Notes: generated from the sequence alone by a model not told the origin. Positions 19,005-27,760 are shown, counted from the stretch's first letter. The stretch is 64,000 nucleotides of DNA from Pedobacter boryungensis (GCF_013204825.1 NZ_JABMKV010000002.1:1149594-1213593), one strand, 5' to 3'. Made by a program: numbers and translations.

Positions 19005-19062
19005 AATTTTAGTTGCAAGGTTGCTATTTAAGATTACCGACTTGTAGGCTTATATTAATTTG

Positions 19063-19089
19063 AAAAAAGCCACCCATGAAAGTGACTTT
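19063..19089 (-). terminator. Terminator after the 19133 gene
   Basis: On the minus strand a stem (AGTCAC with GTGGCT, one mismatch) is followed by six T. It closes the transcript of the intact gene copy. Confidence 0.55.
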
Positions 19090-19132
19090 TTTTCTTTTTG
19101 AATTAGTTGAAATTTATTTGAAGTTGATTTTG

Positions 19133-19588
19133 CTAATTTATATCCTTTACAATCTGCTTTCCGTAAAAGGCGGCTTCTGCGGGTAACCATTCTCCATTAC
19201 TTTTATTATACAAATCGGTTACATCAGTATATAAAGAAACTGGTTTTTCAAATTCAATATACATTGCCTTTACTGTAATCTGTTTTTCCATTTTAGTGCT
19301 TACTAATGCTTTGCTTTCAAAATAGATTATTATTCCCTTTCTTTCACCTACTTTTTTTAGGTTTCTTACAGGAGTGTATGATTTTATGGTTAATTTCAAT
19401 CTTGCTAGGAGGTGTTTTAACTCTTTGTGCTGAAATTTCGCCTTGTTATTAACAAAATAATCTAGATATTTAGATGTATCCTGTACAGTTTGTTCATTAG
19501 TTTGGTAATTGAGTTTAAGATTAGTTGAACCGTTTAGATTTAAGATAGTGTAGATGCTAAGTATAGCAACAATAAATAATTTTGTCAT
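19133..19588 (-). CDS. Small secreted protein, intact copy of a duplicated pair
   Basis: The 151-aa protein has an N-terminal hydrophobic helix (MTKLFIVAILSIYTILNL) that could be a signal peptide or an anchor. The mature part begins with a helical, glutamine-rich stretch. It ends in a beta-rich domain with the segment VEFEKPVSLYTDVTDLYNKS (first residue I here) and a conserved WLPAEAAFYGKQIVKDI tail. No known family is recognised. It starts 4 nt after the stop of the JAB-motif lipoprotein gene, so the two are almost certainly co-transcribed and possibly translationally coupled. A frameshifted duplicate follows. Confidence 0.7.
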   Translation of the reverse strand: MTKLFIVAILSIYTILNLNGSTNLKLNYQTNEQTVQDTSKYLDYFVNNKAKFQHKELKHLLARLKLTIKSYTPVRNLKKVGERKGIIIYFESKALVSTKMEKQITVKAMYIEFEKPVSLYTDVTDLYNKSNGEWLPAEAAFYGKQIVKDIN

Positions 19589-19592
19589 AATT

Positions 19593-21245
19593 TTAGTTAC
19601 ATGGGGTTACAGTATAAGAAGTTACTCCGTTAATTGTTTGTTTGGTATAGTGTAGTGCTTTCCAATTGCCATTAGAATCCCTTTTTAAGAGCGTAGCTCC
19701 TCCCATGGCCAAGCTCATTAATTTGGTAGTTGCATATTCATTGGCAGCTATTTCTGCTGCAACTCTTTCGGTTGGTGTACCATTACGTCTTGGATCAACA
19801 TCATAAGCTTCCTGACCCCAGTCCTGAAATTGGTTCCCAAGAGTCCCTTTACCTTTTTTAAAGTCCCCTGTGTAATCGCCATTTTGGTCTTTTGCAAGCG
19901 TACTACTCATAGGGTAGTTAATTAAAAATTGGTTCATCAAAGTAGTATTATTAATAACAATGGCATAACTCGCCGATGGGCTAAATGTATAATCTGTAGC
20001 TAATTTTCCATTAGATTGTATAGCTAATAAGCCAGCTTGATAGAAATCGAAAGGAGAAGGTTGAGGAAACCCACCCTCAGGATGATCATGTCCTATAGCA
20101 ATTGTATTAGAATTGGTCGAAGTGCTAGCTTCAAGCTCGGCTTCTTCAATAGGCGTTGAGGCAGTAATTGTCCCAGCATTATCATCTACCCTAAACGCAG
20201 CTTCTATATTGTTGGTTGAGCTATTTAAAACAGAAGAAACAGCATTAGCAAATGAAGTATTTCCTGCTGTCATGGCATTTGCCTTGGTTGCTGCCGCAGT
20301 TTTTGACGTAGTACAACCATCGTCTTCTTGCTCAGTGCCAGTATCGCAATCATTGCAACCTTCGTGCTCGCATTCTGGATTGGTAAAGTTAACAGGATCT
20401 TCGCAATCAACCTCCTCTGGATCATCTGGACAAACCGTATATAACCAAGTTTGAAATGTGATTACAGGGTCGCTACAGTAGTAAGGAATAGGATCATCAC
20501 CCAAAAAATAACAAAATATTTCATAATCGAATTCATACCAATCTGCGCATCCAGGTTCACCTTCATAACCTGGGCGTTCAGATACAGTTCTGTCTGTGCT
20601 GGCGGACTTGTTGAGTTTAAGTGATGGAGATGATTTTGAAGATTTTTTTAAGCTAATTGCTTTTCCGTTTATAATTCGCAGCCTGCTTACGGTTACATCA
20701 TCCCATGTTTTATATACAAGGAAACCATTAAAATCAGAATCTAGGTGATCGATCTTATTATGGCTAATATCTCCATTATGCCTTTGTAGATAGTCTTTGT
20801 CAGGAATAAATGAAACAATCCTTTGATCGATTTTCCCTTTTTTATCCTTGAAAATAATCAATCGATTGAAACTAGCCTTTATTATTTCAGGATCTATTTT
20901 CATATCTTTTGGTCCGAATAACGTTACAATTTTCCTGTTATAAGATAAAGGTACTTCAACAAATTCATATAAGGCTGTTTTACCAAGGGATGCCCGAGTC
21001 CACAAAGGTGTTTTTTGATTTGGTTTTCTTTCCCTCTCCTTTATAGAGGACAACTTGTTAGCCACTCTATATGAGACCTGGTTACCAGCCTTAGGTAGAA
21101 GTACATCGTTAAAATAGCTTTTTGCCCATTGAGCTTCAGGCTTCATTTCGGGAATATTTGGCATTTCCTTTCGACAGGAATAGATGCCAATGGAAAGCAT
21201 AAAGATTGCCATGCTAACAATGTACGGATTTTTGTTTTTAATCAT
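19593..21245 (-). CDS. Envelope lipoprotein with a JAB/JAMM-like metalloprotease motif
   Basis: The 550-aa protein starts with a signal peptide ending in lipobox I-Y-S-C24. Residues 30-220 form a beta-rich N-terminal region. Residues ~230-315 are acidic and cysteine-rich. The C-terminal part contains GHDHPEGGFPQPSPFD (385-400): H386 and H388, then S397 and D400, the zinc-binding JAMM signature as in RadC and JAB peptidases, though the His-to-Ser spacing is one residue longer than in RadC. A helical C-terminus of ~100 residues follows (ERVAAEIAANEYATTKLMSL). An exported JAB protein with a variable-looking tail suggests a toxin or processing enzyme, which is inference. Its ATG overlaps the stop of the ligase-like gene (ATGATTAA), so translation is coupled. 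Confidence 0.65.
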   Translation of the reverse strand: MIKNKNPYIVSMAIFMLSIGIYSCRKEMPNIPEMKPEAQWAKSYFNDVLLPKAGNQVSYRVANKLSSIKERERKPNQKTPLWTRASLGKTALYEFVEVPLSYNRKIVTLFGPKDMKIDPEIIKASFNRLIIFKDKKGKIDQRIVSFIPDKDYLQRHNGDISHNKIDHLDSDFNGFLVYKTWDDVTVSRLRIINGKAISLKKSSKSSPSLKLNKSASTDRTVSERPGYEGEPGCADWYEFDYEIFCYFLGDDPIPYYCSDPVITFQTWLYTVCPDDPEEVDCEDPVNFTNPECEHEGCNDCDTGTEQEDDGCTTSKTAAATKANAMTAGNTSFANAVSSVLNSSTNNIEAAFRVDDNAGTITASTPIEEAELEASTSTNSNTIAIGHDHPEGGFPQPSPFDFYQAGLLAIQSNGKLATDYTFSPSASYAIVINNTTLMNQFLINYPMSSTLAKDQNGDYTGDFKKGKGTLGNQFQDWGQEAYDVDPRRNGTPTERVAAEIAANEYATTKLMSLAMGGATLLKRDSNGNWKALHYTKQTINGVTSYTVTPCN

Positions 21246-22473
21246 AGGTTTTAGTTTTTAGGGTTAATAAATGTTTTGATTTTACATTTTGCTTAATAGC
21301 CTCAATCCTTTCTGAAGGGATCTTGATTGGCATTGTGAGTATAATGTGGCGCCAATGGGCAGCTTGCTTGTATTGCTGATGTTTGAGATAAAAATTAAAG
21401 AGCGCTTCTTTTGTTAGAAACTTATTAGGAACCATATAAACAGCTTTCAGAAATGCATTTTCGGCCTCTTTCCTCATTCCTATGTCATCGTAAAGCCTTG
21501 CCATTTCTAAATAGGAAACGTGATTAGTATACCGTTTAAGAATTTCTTTTAGCAGAAATATCTTTTTACCAGTGTTGTTAGGCCCAAGCACACCATTGTA
21601 GTTCTGAAGAAATTCTACATTGTTATGAAACTCCTCATACAGATTTTCGTATATTTTTTGGCTTTCTAAAATGTATCCAGTTGAAGACAGAATCTTTGCC
21701 TGCTCCCATTTTTTGTAATTGTTGATGTTTTTAAGCTCAAAGTAATAATGATTAGTAGCGTATATTACAGTAACAGTTAGTGCAACAACGACTTTAAACT
21801 TTCTGAAGTTTGCTAGAAACAAATAAGACAAGATAAATACAAGCATTATTTTAAAAGGACCATGCTCAAATACATGGGTAAATAGTGCTGCAATACAAAT
21901 TACAAGTAATAGCGCTAACAGCAGTTTTAAAAGTTCATCATCTGGATTATCTTTTAAGCGATAGTAGGAGATTCGGACTAAGAAATAAATGGAAATAAAT
22001 AAAGAACTTGCCCCAATAATCCCTGTTTCAACAATGAGCTCCCAATAATCGTTAAAAGCATAAAATGAATTGTCGGCTAAAAGAAATTCCTTTTGAGTAT
22101 AGTTTCCCGTTTGGAAATACATGCCTTGATATAAACCATATTCTCTTTGAAAATTACCCCAACCAATTCCTGAAATTGGATGTTCAATAAACATGTTCCA
22201 AGAAATTTTATAGATGAGCAATCTACCTAAGCTTGAATCACTTTTTAGAAAAATAGCAACGACTATTGTTGCAACCAATACAAAAAGTAAGGAGAGACCA
22301 ATTGTTTTTTTGTTTATGGCTACCTTTTCAAAAGAGAATAACAGAAAAATGACGCCTAACAACGCACCAACAATAAATGCCCTATTTAACATCATTATAC
22401 ATACAGCAAGTACTAAATAAAGTAAAGTAAGGCTTATTGCGAACGAATAATGCTTTAAGTATTCCTTAATCAT
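21238..22473 (-). CDS. O-antigen-ligase-like membrane protein with TPR-like tail
   Basis: The 411-aa protein has about six hydrophobic helices in residues 10-220. The periplasmic loop GIGWGNFQREYGLYQ… HPISG is typical of the Wzy/WaaL (PF04932) superfamily, which joins or polymerises surface glycans. Residues ~250-400 look like TPR helices (ILKRYTNHVSYLEMARLYDD, KEAENAFLKAVYMVP). Family members usually have several more helices before the NRAF-type segment, so this protein seems to lack its N-terminal part. It begins in a TAATG overlap with the M23 gene and ends overlapping the JAB lipoprotein gene, forming a tightly coupled trio. Confidence 0.75.
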   Translation of the reverse strand: MIKEYLKHYSFAISLTLLYLVLAVCIMMLNRAFIVGALLGVIFLLFSFEKVAINKKTIGLSLLFVLVATIVVAIFLKSDSSLGRLLIYKISWNMFIEHPISGIGWGNFQREYGLYQGMYFQTGNYTQKEFLLADNSFYAFNDYWELIVETGIIGASSLFISIYFLVRISYYRLKDNPDDELLKLLLALLLVICIAALFTHVFEHGPFKIMLVFILSYLFLANFRKFKVVVALTVTVIYATNHYYFELKNINNYKKWEQAKILSSTGYILESQKIYENLYEEFHNNVEFLQNYNGVLGPNNTGKKIFLLKEILKRYTNHVSYLEMARLYDDIGMRKEAENAFLKAVYMVPNKFLTKEALFNFYLKHQQYKQAAHWRHIILTMPIKIPSERIEAIKQNVKSKHLLTLKTKTYD

Positions 22474-23027
22474 TAGCTTGTGATAAGGGATTTAACTGGA
22501 TCGAGGTAAAACATTTTCATCCAGCCTTGAGACTCTTTTCCACTATAATACTTCACAATAGGGAAGAAAGAAAATATAGAGAAATGTAGATGATATGGTG
22601 AACTAATTGCGTTACCGGAATTACCAACTATCCCTATATGCTGCCGTTTCTTAATAAAAGAAAAGGAATGCTTTTCTTGGGTGTTGAGATGAGCGAAATA
22701 ATATATTCTTAATTTTGGGCCCAGGATATAAAGGTAATTTCCTCCATTTTCACTATAACCAGCTGAGAGTATAAAGCCATTAATAGGGCTTAGTATTTCA
22801 GTTTTGTGTTTAGCAAATATATCGATCCCTTTATGAACTTTAGATTTTCCCCAAGGAGTACACCAATAGCTCTTGCTATCCCAACTCTTTATATTGGCGC
22901 CAACAACTGGTATGAATAGCTCTTTTTTTTGTCCAATAATATTTACATAAGAAACGCCACAAATAGTTAGTAAAATCAACGAAAGAAACAAGAGCTTGAT
23001 TTTTTTATATTTTGTGGTAATCGGCAT
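22473..23027 (-). CDS. M23-family (LytM-like) metallopeptidase, membrane-anchored
   Basis: From ATG 23027 the protein is 184 aa. One N-terminal hydrophobic helix is followed by a lysostaphin-fold peptidase domain. The zinc motif HKGID gives H65 and D69, AHL gives H113, and HLHF gives H146/H148. The catalytic set is complete, so it is likely an active endopeptidase that cuts peptidoglycan cross-links or another glycine-rich target outside the membrane. The in-frame TTG at 23054 is a less likely start. It is the first gene of the coupled trio and its stop overlaps the ligase-like start by 1 nt. Confidence 0.85.
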   Translation of the reverse strand: MPITTKYKKIKLLFLSLILLTICGVSYVNIIGQKKELFIPVVGANIKSWDSKSYWCTPWGKSKVHKGIDIFAKHKTEILSPINGFILSAGYSENGGNYLYILGPKLRIYYFAHLNTQEKHSFSFIKKRQHIGIVGNSGNAISSPYHLHFSIFSFFPIVKYYSGKESQGWMKMFYLDPVKSLITS

Positions 23028-23466
23028 ATAAGTTGTATTTCGAATTAAACTCAAGTTAAGTATTATCTAATTTTTGTTTTCTAGTCTTTTAGGGGGGTAA
23101 CGGTGCAATCATCTAGAAGCACAAAGTGCCCAACATAGTGCGTATGCGAAGGAGTTGCTTTGGCGACTGTGATAATCTCATTGTTTTAATCAAAAGAAGA
23201 AGATTTCTCCGCTGCGGTCGAAATGACGATACTTCTTCTTGTTTACGTCATACCAACTTGATTGGTTATCGTAATGCTGCACTCGGTCTAAAACGTAACG
23301 CTTTACGATTAGCTACGCTGAGCACTGCGTGGTTCCCGTTTTCACGGGAATGACGCAATGAGCACACGAAGCAGAATCGAGTTAAGCCTCTGCACAAGTT
23401 AGAGAACAAATAACCAAAAAATGAGTAAGGGGCAGACAGCCACCTTACATCATCACATACGATTAA
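23028..23466. other. Gene-free stretch with palindromic repeat fragments
   Basis: It contains a half element AGATTTCTCCGCTGCGGTCG near 23201-23220 (family A arm). It also contains an inverted repeat GGTTCCCGTTTTCACGGGAA… (23331-23355), an exact 25-nt reverse complement of 32156-32180. No convincing promoter box for the M23 operon was seen, and no gene. Confidence 0.55.
23331..23355. repeat. Dispersed palindromic repeat (family D)
   Basis: CCCGT and ACGGG form the core inverted repeat. The whole 25 nt recur inverted at 32156-32180, and a variant lies at about 32246-32270. This is a REP-like intergenic element. Confidence 0.75.
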
Positions 23467-24096
23467 CTACTGCACCATTCTAGAAATAATATCAGAATCT
23501 GCCATTTGACCTTTTCTGCCCACGGCAGTGATACGACCATATAAACGCGTACCACTTTTTAAACCCTTAAAAGTAAACTGACAAGAACTGCAAGGTTGAG
23601 TTTTCCATTGACTATCTGCTGTAGGCAATTCATCCGTATATTGGAAATTATAACTCAACGCACCCTTTACGGCTTTGCAGCAGAAAATCATTTCCCCTGG
23701 GTTAGCGCCATCGCTCATCGAAAAATCTATTGGATTTTCTATGGCACTGCTCCCTTCACCTTCTTTCGCAATATCAAAACCACTACTAATTAACTGAGCT
23801 TTATCGCCATTAGCTTGAGAAGAAATATCCAATGCCATTTGGCGCATATCGGAGATTAAAGTTAGTCTTGTTTGATTTTTTAAGGCAATCTGTTGACGAT
23901 CACCCGTAGCTGCTTTATTGAGCGCTAAATTGAACGCAGTTACATTCGAAGTAAGTTGCGCCAAAGAGGGCGTGGTAGTGGGGAAATAAGCATTGTTGGT
24001 TAATGCATCTACAATGTTTTGTGCTTTCAAGTTCAATTGTGCATCCGATAGCTTCGAATAGCTTAAAATTAATTTTGCAATTTTCATGTTTTTCAT
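23467..24096 (-). CDS. Fibronectin type III-like domain protein
   Basis: From ATG 24096 the protein is 209 aa. The 49 codons upstream in frame look non-coding. The N-terminal ~125 residues are helical (KIAKLILSYSKLSDAQLNLKAQ…, DMRQMALDISSQANGD). The C-terminal ~85 residues resemble one fibronectin type III module, with FCCKAVKGALSYNFQYTDE and a final GLKSGTRLYGRITAVGRKGQ strand pair. No signal peptide is evident. Proteins of this build are common in Sphingobacteriia and their function is unknown. The gene is monocistronic, between a repeat region and a minisatellite. Confidence 0.65.
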   Translation of the reverse strand: MKNMKIAKLILSYSKLSDAQLNLKAQNIVDALTNNAYFPTTTPSLAQLTSNVTAFNLALNKAATGDRQQIALKNQTRLTLISDMRQMALDISSQANGDKAQLISSGFDIAKEGEGSSAIENPIDFSMSDGANPGEMIFCCKAVKGALSYNFQYTDELPTADSQWKTQPCSSCQFTFKGLKSGTRLYGRITAVGRKGQMADSDIISRMVQ

Positions 24097-24375
24097 ATTA
24101 AGGTAGGGGTGTATTCCCCTAAGCCGATACCAAAGTAAATAAGAGGATGTGATTGCACAACATACTGATGCATAATGCATTACTATTAATACCATTTTAA
24201 TCAATTCGTTTAAAATCAGTATATATTGGGTATAAATAGTCAAAATTTGTTGTTTATGTATTATTCCTATACCATTCGCTACAAAACCAGTTTAATTTGA
24301 TCAAAACCCTGTAGTTAAAGTACATTTCGATACAGAAATTTAGGTTTTCCTATTGAGAAATGTCAATTTCCTATT

Positions 24376-24564
24376 ACGCAATTGACATTTCCTATCACGC
24401 AAAGGACTTTTCCCGTCATGCAAAGGGCTTTTCCTATCACGCAATTGACATTTCCCATCACGCAAAGGACTTTTCCCGTCATGCAAAGGGCTTTTCCTAT
24501 CACGCAAAGGAGTTTTCCTATCATGCAAAAGACATTTCCCGTTACGCAAAGCCCTTTTCCCCTT
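24376..24564. repeat. 21-bp tandem repeat (minisatellite), nine units
   Basis: Nine 21-bp units follow the consensus RYGCAAAGGRCTTTTCCYRT with one further base, preceded by a partial unit from about 24361. Two variants (AAAGGRCTTTTCC and AATTGACATTTCC) alternate. Units 1-3 (24376-24438) recur as units 4-6 (24439-24501) with one difference, so a 63-bp super-unit was duplicated. Because 21 is divisible by 3, several frames on both strands stay open for 70-82 codons. None looks like a globular protein. There are no spacers, so it is not a CRISPR array. Confidence 0.9.
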
Positions 24565-24651
24565 GGGAAAAACCAAAAGATACAGAAGAAATAGAGTGCA
24601 AGCACTAAAATTTAGGGCTTAGATTTTTTAAATAGGTTAAGAAATGCCGAC

Positions 24652-24861
24652 TTAGGCAAACAATTTCTTAGCGATGTCTTCTGTCGAAATGCCAAAGTAT
24701 TCGCTTAAATGGAAAATGGTGAGCGGTCGTTTACCAACGATGCCCATTGCTTTTTTAATTTCGCGATGCTTAAGATAGGCACTTCTTGACAACGGATCAT
24801 AGCCGTACCAGCGCATGATATCTGAAGGATAAATAATTACTCGGTCTTGTTGATTTTCCAT
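24652..24861 (-). CDS. Small conserved-looking protein, possibly DNA-binding
   Basis: The 69-aa protein has two helical parts. The first (YPSDIMRWYGYDPLSRSAYL) resembles a winged-helix/MerR-like N-terminus. The second (TIFHLSEYFGISTEDIAKKLF) reads like a helix-turn-helix or sigma-region fragment. Such small helical proteins recur as single genes in Bacteroidota. It lies alone, 90 bp from the minisatellite. A regulatory role is a guess. Confidence 0.5.
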   Translation of the reverse strand: MENQQDRVIIYPSDIMRWYGYDPLSRSAYLKHREIKKAMGIVGKRPLTIFHLSEYFGISTEDIAKKLFA

Positions 24862-25133
24862 ATTGAGCTTAATTGAAATAATTTAAAGTTCCTATAACGG
24901 AGCTTTTATATTTTTATTTAAAGGTGATTTGATGTAGCCTTAATCTTAACTATTTAACATATACAACACACCATTCAGACATTATTTTGCCTTCATGTGG
25001 TTGGAAAGGAATGGTGTTAACACCGAACGTTTCAATGAGTTATTTTACTGGATAGAAACAATAGTGAAAACAAATATTTATAATTGATAAAAATTTAACA
25101 ACTAAAGTAATTGCTTATCAATGGAGATAAAAA

Positions 25134-25553
25134 ATGAGTATAATAAATCTTCAAAATGGAAATTTCCAAATACCCGACAAAATAGTTTTTAGTAAGGATA
25201 AGAATTACAACGACATATTAAAGCTTGTACAACCTAATAAAATCTGGGACATACAAAACGGTTATAAATGGATTTATTTCGATGATATAGAAATTGACAA
25301 GTTGTTTTTTCACATCGGTGTTTGTTTTTATAACGACAAACTCTTTTGCATTGATTTTAGCTTTACCGAGAAACAAGAAAAAAACTTAACGTGGGACAAT
25401 TGGAATGAAAAAGAGGAAGTAAATCGGAAAGAAACGTATGATAAGTGGTTAACAAAAAACATGGGGTCAAAAAGAAATTTTGAATGGGGAAAAGTTAGCG
25501 CATATTTTGATCGAAAAGCAGGAAGTAGTTCGATCGTTATTAAATATCAATAA
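25134..25553 (+). CDS. Hypothetical cytoplasmic protein, immunity-like
   Basis: The 139-aa soluble protein is rich in aromatic residues and lysine (FDDIEIDKLFFHIGVCFYND, NLTWDNWNEKEE). There is no signal peptide and no recognised motif. Small acidic/aromatic alpha-beta proteins of this length often act as orphan immunity proteins against secreted toxins, but that is only a likeness. It opens the run of plus-strand single genes that continues to 30740. The upstream gap holds an inverted repeat ACACCATTC/GAATGGTGT (24968-25017). Confidence 0.5.
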   Translation: MSIINLQNGNFQIPDKIVFSKDKNYNDILKLVQPNKIWDIQNGYKWIYFDDIEIDKLFFHIGVCFYNDKLFCIDFSFTEKQEKNLTWDNWNEKEEVNRKETYDKWLTKNMGSKRNFEWGKVSAYFDRKAGSSSIVIKYQ

Positions 25554-25647
25554 CAAAACGAACATACTTTGTATGCAGCGTTTCACAGATGTAAAATTTA
25601 GTGTGAAAACCTCAAAACATTATCAGGCAGTTTAAAACGACAACAAC

Positions 25648-26277
25648 ATGGACAGATATAAAGAAACATTTGAAACTTGGAACAACATAGCTTCTATTTA
25701 CCATGATAAGTTTATGGACTTAACCTTATATAATGACACTTATGATTATATCTGTGTTTCTGTTTCTAAACAAAAAGCAAAACTGTTAGAAATTGGTTGC
25801 GGACCTGGAAATATAACTAAATATCTACTGTCTAAAAGATCAGACTTTGATATTTTCGGAATTGACATTGCATCAAATATGATTGAACTTGCAAGGAAAA
25901 ATAATCCACAAGCAGATTTTGCCGTTATGGACAGCCGGGAAATCAAAAGTCTTAGCAGCAAGTATGATGGAATTATTTGTGGGTTTTGTTTGCCATATTT
26001 ATCGCCTACAGAAAGTAATGAATTAATTTTAAACGCCTACAATTTACTAAACGAAAACGGATTGATTTATTTGAGTTTTGTTGAAGGAGACCCTGATAAA
26101 TCTGATTTTAAAGTTGGTAGCGGTGGGCGAGTTTACTTTCAGTTCCATAATTTAGATGACTTAAAGACGCAATTGATTAAAACAAAATTTGCTGAAATAG
26201 AGACTTTTAAGGTTAAGTATAAAATATCAGAAACAGACTTTGATATACACACTATATTGACAGCTAAGAAGAGATGA
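25648..26277 (+). CDS. Class I SAM-dependent methyltransferase
   Basis: The 209-aa enzyme has the SAM-binding motif LLEIGCGPGN at about 46-55, the acidic end of strand 2 in GIDIASNMIELA, and the motif IV-like IICGFCLPYL. The substrate cannot be inferred and is probably a small molecule. It ends 23 nt before the AraC/GyrI-type regulator gene, so the two may form an operon with a resistance or modification role. Confidence 0.85.
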   Translation: MDRYKETFETWNNIASIYHDKFMDLTLYNDTYDYICVSVSKQKAKLLEIGCGPGNITKYLLSKRSDFDIFGIDIASNMIELARKNNPQADFAVMDSREIKSLSSKYDGIICGFCLPYLSPTESNELILNAYNLLNENGLIYLSFVEGDPDKSDFKVGSGGRVYFQFHNLDDLKTQLIKTKFAEIETFKVKYKISETDFDIHTILTAKKR

Positions 26278-26300
26278 GCCTATAATAGAGGTTTTAAAAA

Positions 26301-27218
26301 ATGACAATTATAGCTAAAGAAATACAAGCTGACTATAAGAAACGGATCAATCGAGTTTTTGAATTTATTGACGAAAACTTAGAATCGGATCTGTCCTTAA
26401 ATACAGTTTCAGCAATTGCCTTTTTTTCGCCATTCCACTTCCACCGAGTTTTTAAATTCGTTACAGGAGAAACCTTAAATGACTATATCATAAGGCGAAG
26501 GATAGAAAAGTCAGCATCAGACTTGTTGCATAAAAACATCGCGGTAACAGCAATTGCTCACAAATTTGGATTTGGTGATAATTCTTCATTTTCCAGAGCA
26601 TTTAAAAAATATTATGGAGTAAGCCCAATCGAATTTAAAAAGCAAAACCCAAATAGACATAGCAAGATTAGTCAACTGAAAAGCAAGAAAGGACAAGAGT
26701 ATCCAGACTATGACCAATACATTTGCATCATTGATCACCTTAAAAATTGGATAAAAATGAATGCAAAAATTGAGATTAAAGAAATGCCAAAAATGGATTT
26801 GGCTTATGTTTCAAGTATCGGGCCGCAAAACCTTGAAAATGCTTATGCAACATTAATTAAATGGGCAACACCACAGGGATTGATGAACGACCAAACAAAA
26901 ATGGTAACCATTTATCACGACAGCTTTAAAGTTACTGAGGCCAGCAAAGTTAGAATGAGTGCTTCAATTGTGTTAAACAAACCTGTAGAAACGACAGGAG
27001 AAATTGGACTGACCTCAATTAAAGCAGGTAAATTTATAATGGGTAAATATGAGATAGGCTTGGATGAATTTGAAAAAGCGTGGACAGGGCTATATTTATG
27101 GATGAATGAAAACGGATATAAAAAGGCTGATAGTAATCCTTTTGAGATTTATCATAATAACTTTAAGGAACATCCTGAAAGAAAGGCCATTGTTGATTTT
27201 TATATACCAATTGAATAA
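26301..27218 (+). CDS. AraC-family regulator with GyrI-like effector domain
   Basis: The 305-aa protein has an N-terminal double helix-turn-helix (about 12-112; FSPFHFHRVFKFVTGETL, then AIAHKFGFGDNSSFSRAFKK). A C-terminal GyrI-like/SOUL-fold effector-binding domain follows (about 155-305; IEIKEMPKMDLAYVSSIG, ending ERKAIVDFYIPIE). This is the Rob/MarA-with-GyrI arrangement, which senses amphiphilic or drug-like ligands and activates efflux or modification genes. The methyltransferase gene directly upstream is the obvious partner. Confidence 0.88.
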   Translation: MTIIAKEIQADYKKRINRVFEFIDENLESDLSLNTVSAIAFFSPFHFHRVFKFVTGETLNDYIIRRRIEKSASDLLHKNIAVTAIAHKFGFGDNSSFSRAFKKYYGVSPIEFKKQNPNRHSKISQLKSKKGQEYPDYDQYICIIDHLKNWIKMNAKIEIKEMPKMDLAYVSSIGPQNLENAYATLIKWATPQGLMNDQTKMVTIYHDSFKVTEASKVRMSASIVLNKPVETTGEIGLTSIKAGKFIMGKYEIGLDEFEKAWTGLYLWMNENGYKKADSNPFEIYHNNFKEHPERKAIVDFYIPIE

Positions 27219-27247
27219 AAACGCTGTATACTATTATAAGATCTTAT

Positions 27248-27760
27248 ATGCCAAAAATAACAGATATCAATCAAGGTGACTTGCTCACATTTAAAGCGAA
27301 TGATAATAGATATAAAGTGTTGCTTTGTACCAGCACCTACAAAGACAAAAGCCCACAGAACTTTACTTTCTCTGCGCTAACCTACGATAGTTTAGAAAAG
27401 CCGACAGTTGTAAATGTTATGGATACCGAATTCTTTGGGATAGGAAATGGAAAGAATGATTATTTCAAATATTCAGATAATGAACTTCATAAAATGTGGT
27501 CAATTCATCCTGAGATTGAACCATGCCTCTTAGGCTCTTATGGATTTATAATTTGGAGAAAAGACTTTATGATGTTTCGAGATAATTTTGAAGTCATTGG
27601 TAACTTAAATATTGTAGATAACCTTGACAAAAACGGTAATGGCAACATGAACGCAAGTGACTGGGAATTTATGAAAGACTTTTTTGCAAATAGAATTAAT
27701 TCGGTAATGTCTGATAGGGGACAGCAAACTTTTAAGCTAAAAGCAACTATTAAAGATTGA
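27248..27760 (+). CDS. Hypothetical protein, possible Imm26-like immunity protein
   Basis: The 170-aa soluble protein begins DINQGDLLTFKANDNRYKVL, a start resembling the GDxFxxPL…Y motif of immunity family 26 and similar proteins. A beta-rich middle follows. Near 127-138 the segment DKNGNGNMNASDW looks like a single EF-hand-type loop, though no second hand is present. The gene lies 29 nt after the regulator gene. The assignment is weak. Confidence 0.45.
   Translation: MPKITDINQGDLLTFKANDNRYKVLLCTSTYKDKSPQNFTFSALTYDSLEKPTVVNVMDTEFFGIGNGKNDYFKYSDNELHKMWSIHPEIEPCLLGSYGFIIWRKDFMMFRDNFEVIGNLNIVDNLDKNGNGNMNASDWEFMKDFFANRINSVMSDRGQQTFKLKATIKD

Noticed and set aside
23126..23353. 75-codon ORF
   Set aside because: It also covers REP-like repeats and has no coding character.
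24360..24608. Overlapping ORFs of 70-82 codons on both strands in the 21-bp repeat, or a CRISPR array
   Set aside because: The frames stay open only because the unit length is a multiple of three. Units are contiguous with no unique spacers, so it is a minisatellite and not CRISPR.
27620..27660. EF-hand-like loop in the 170-aa protein
   Set aside because: Only one loop, no paired hand or calcium-binding context, so no function was assigned from it.
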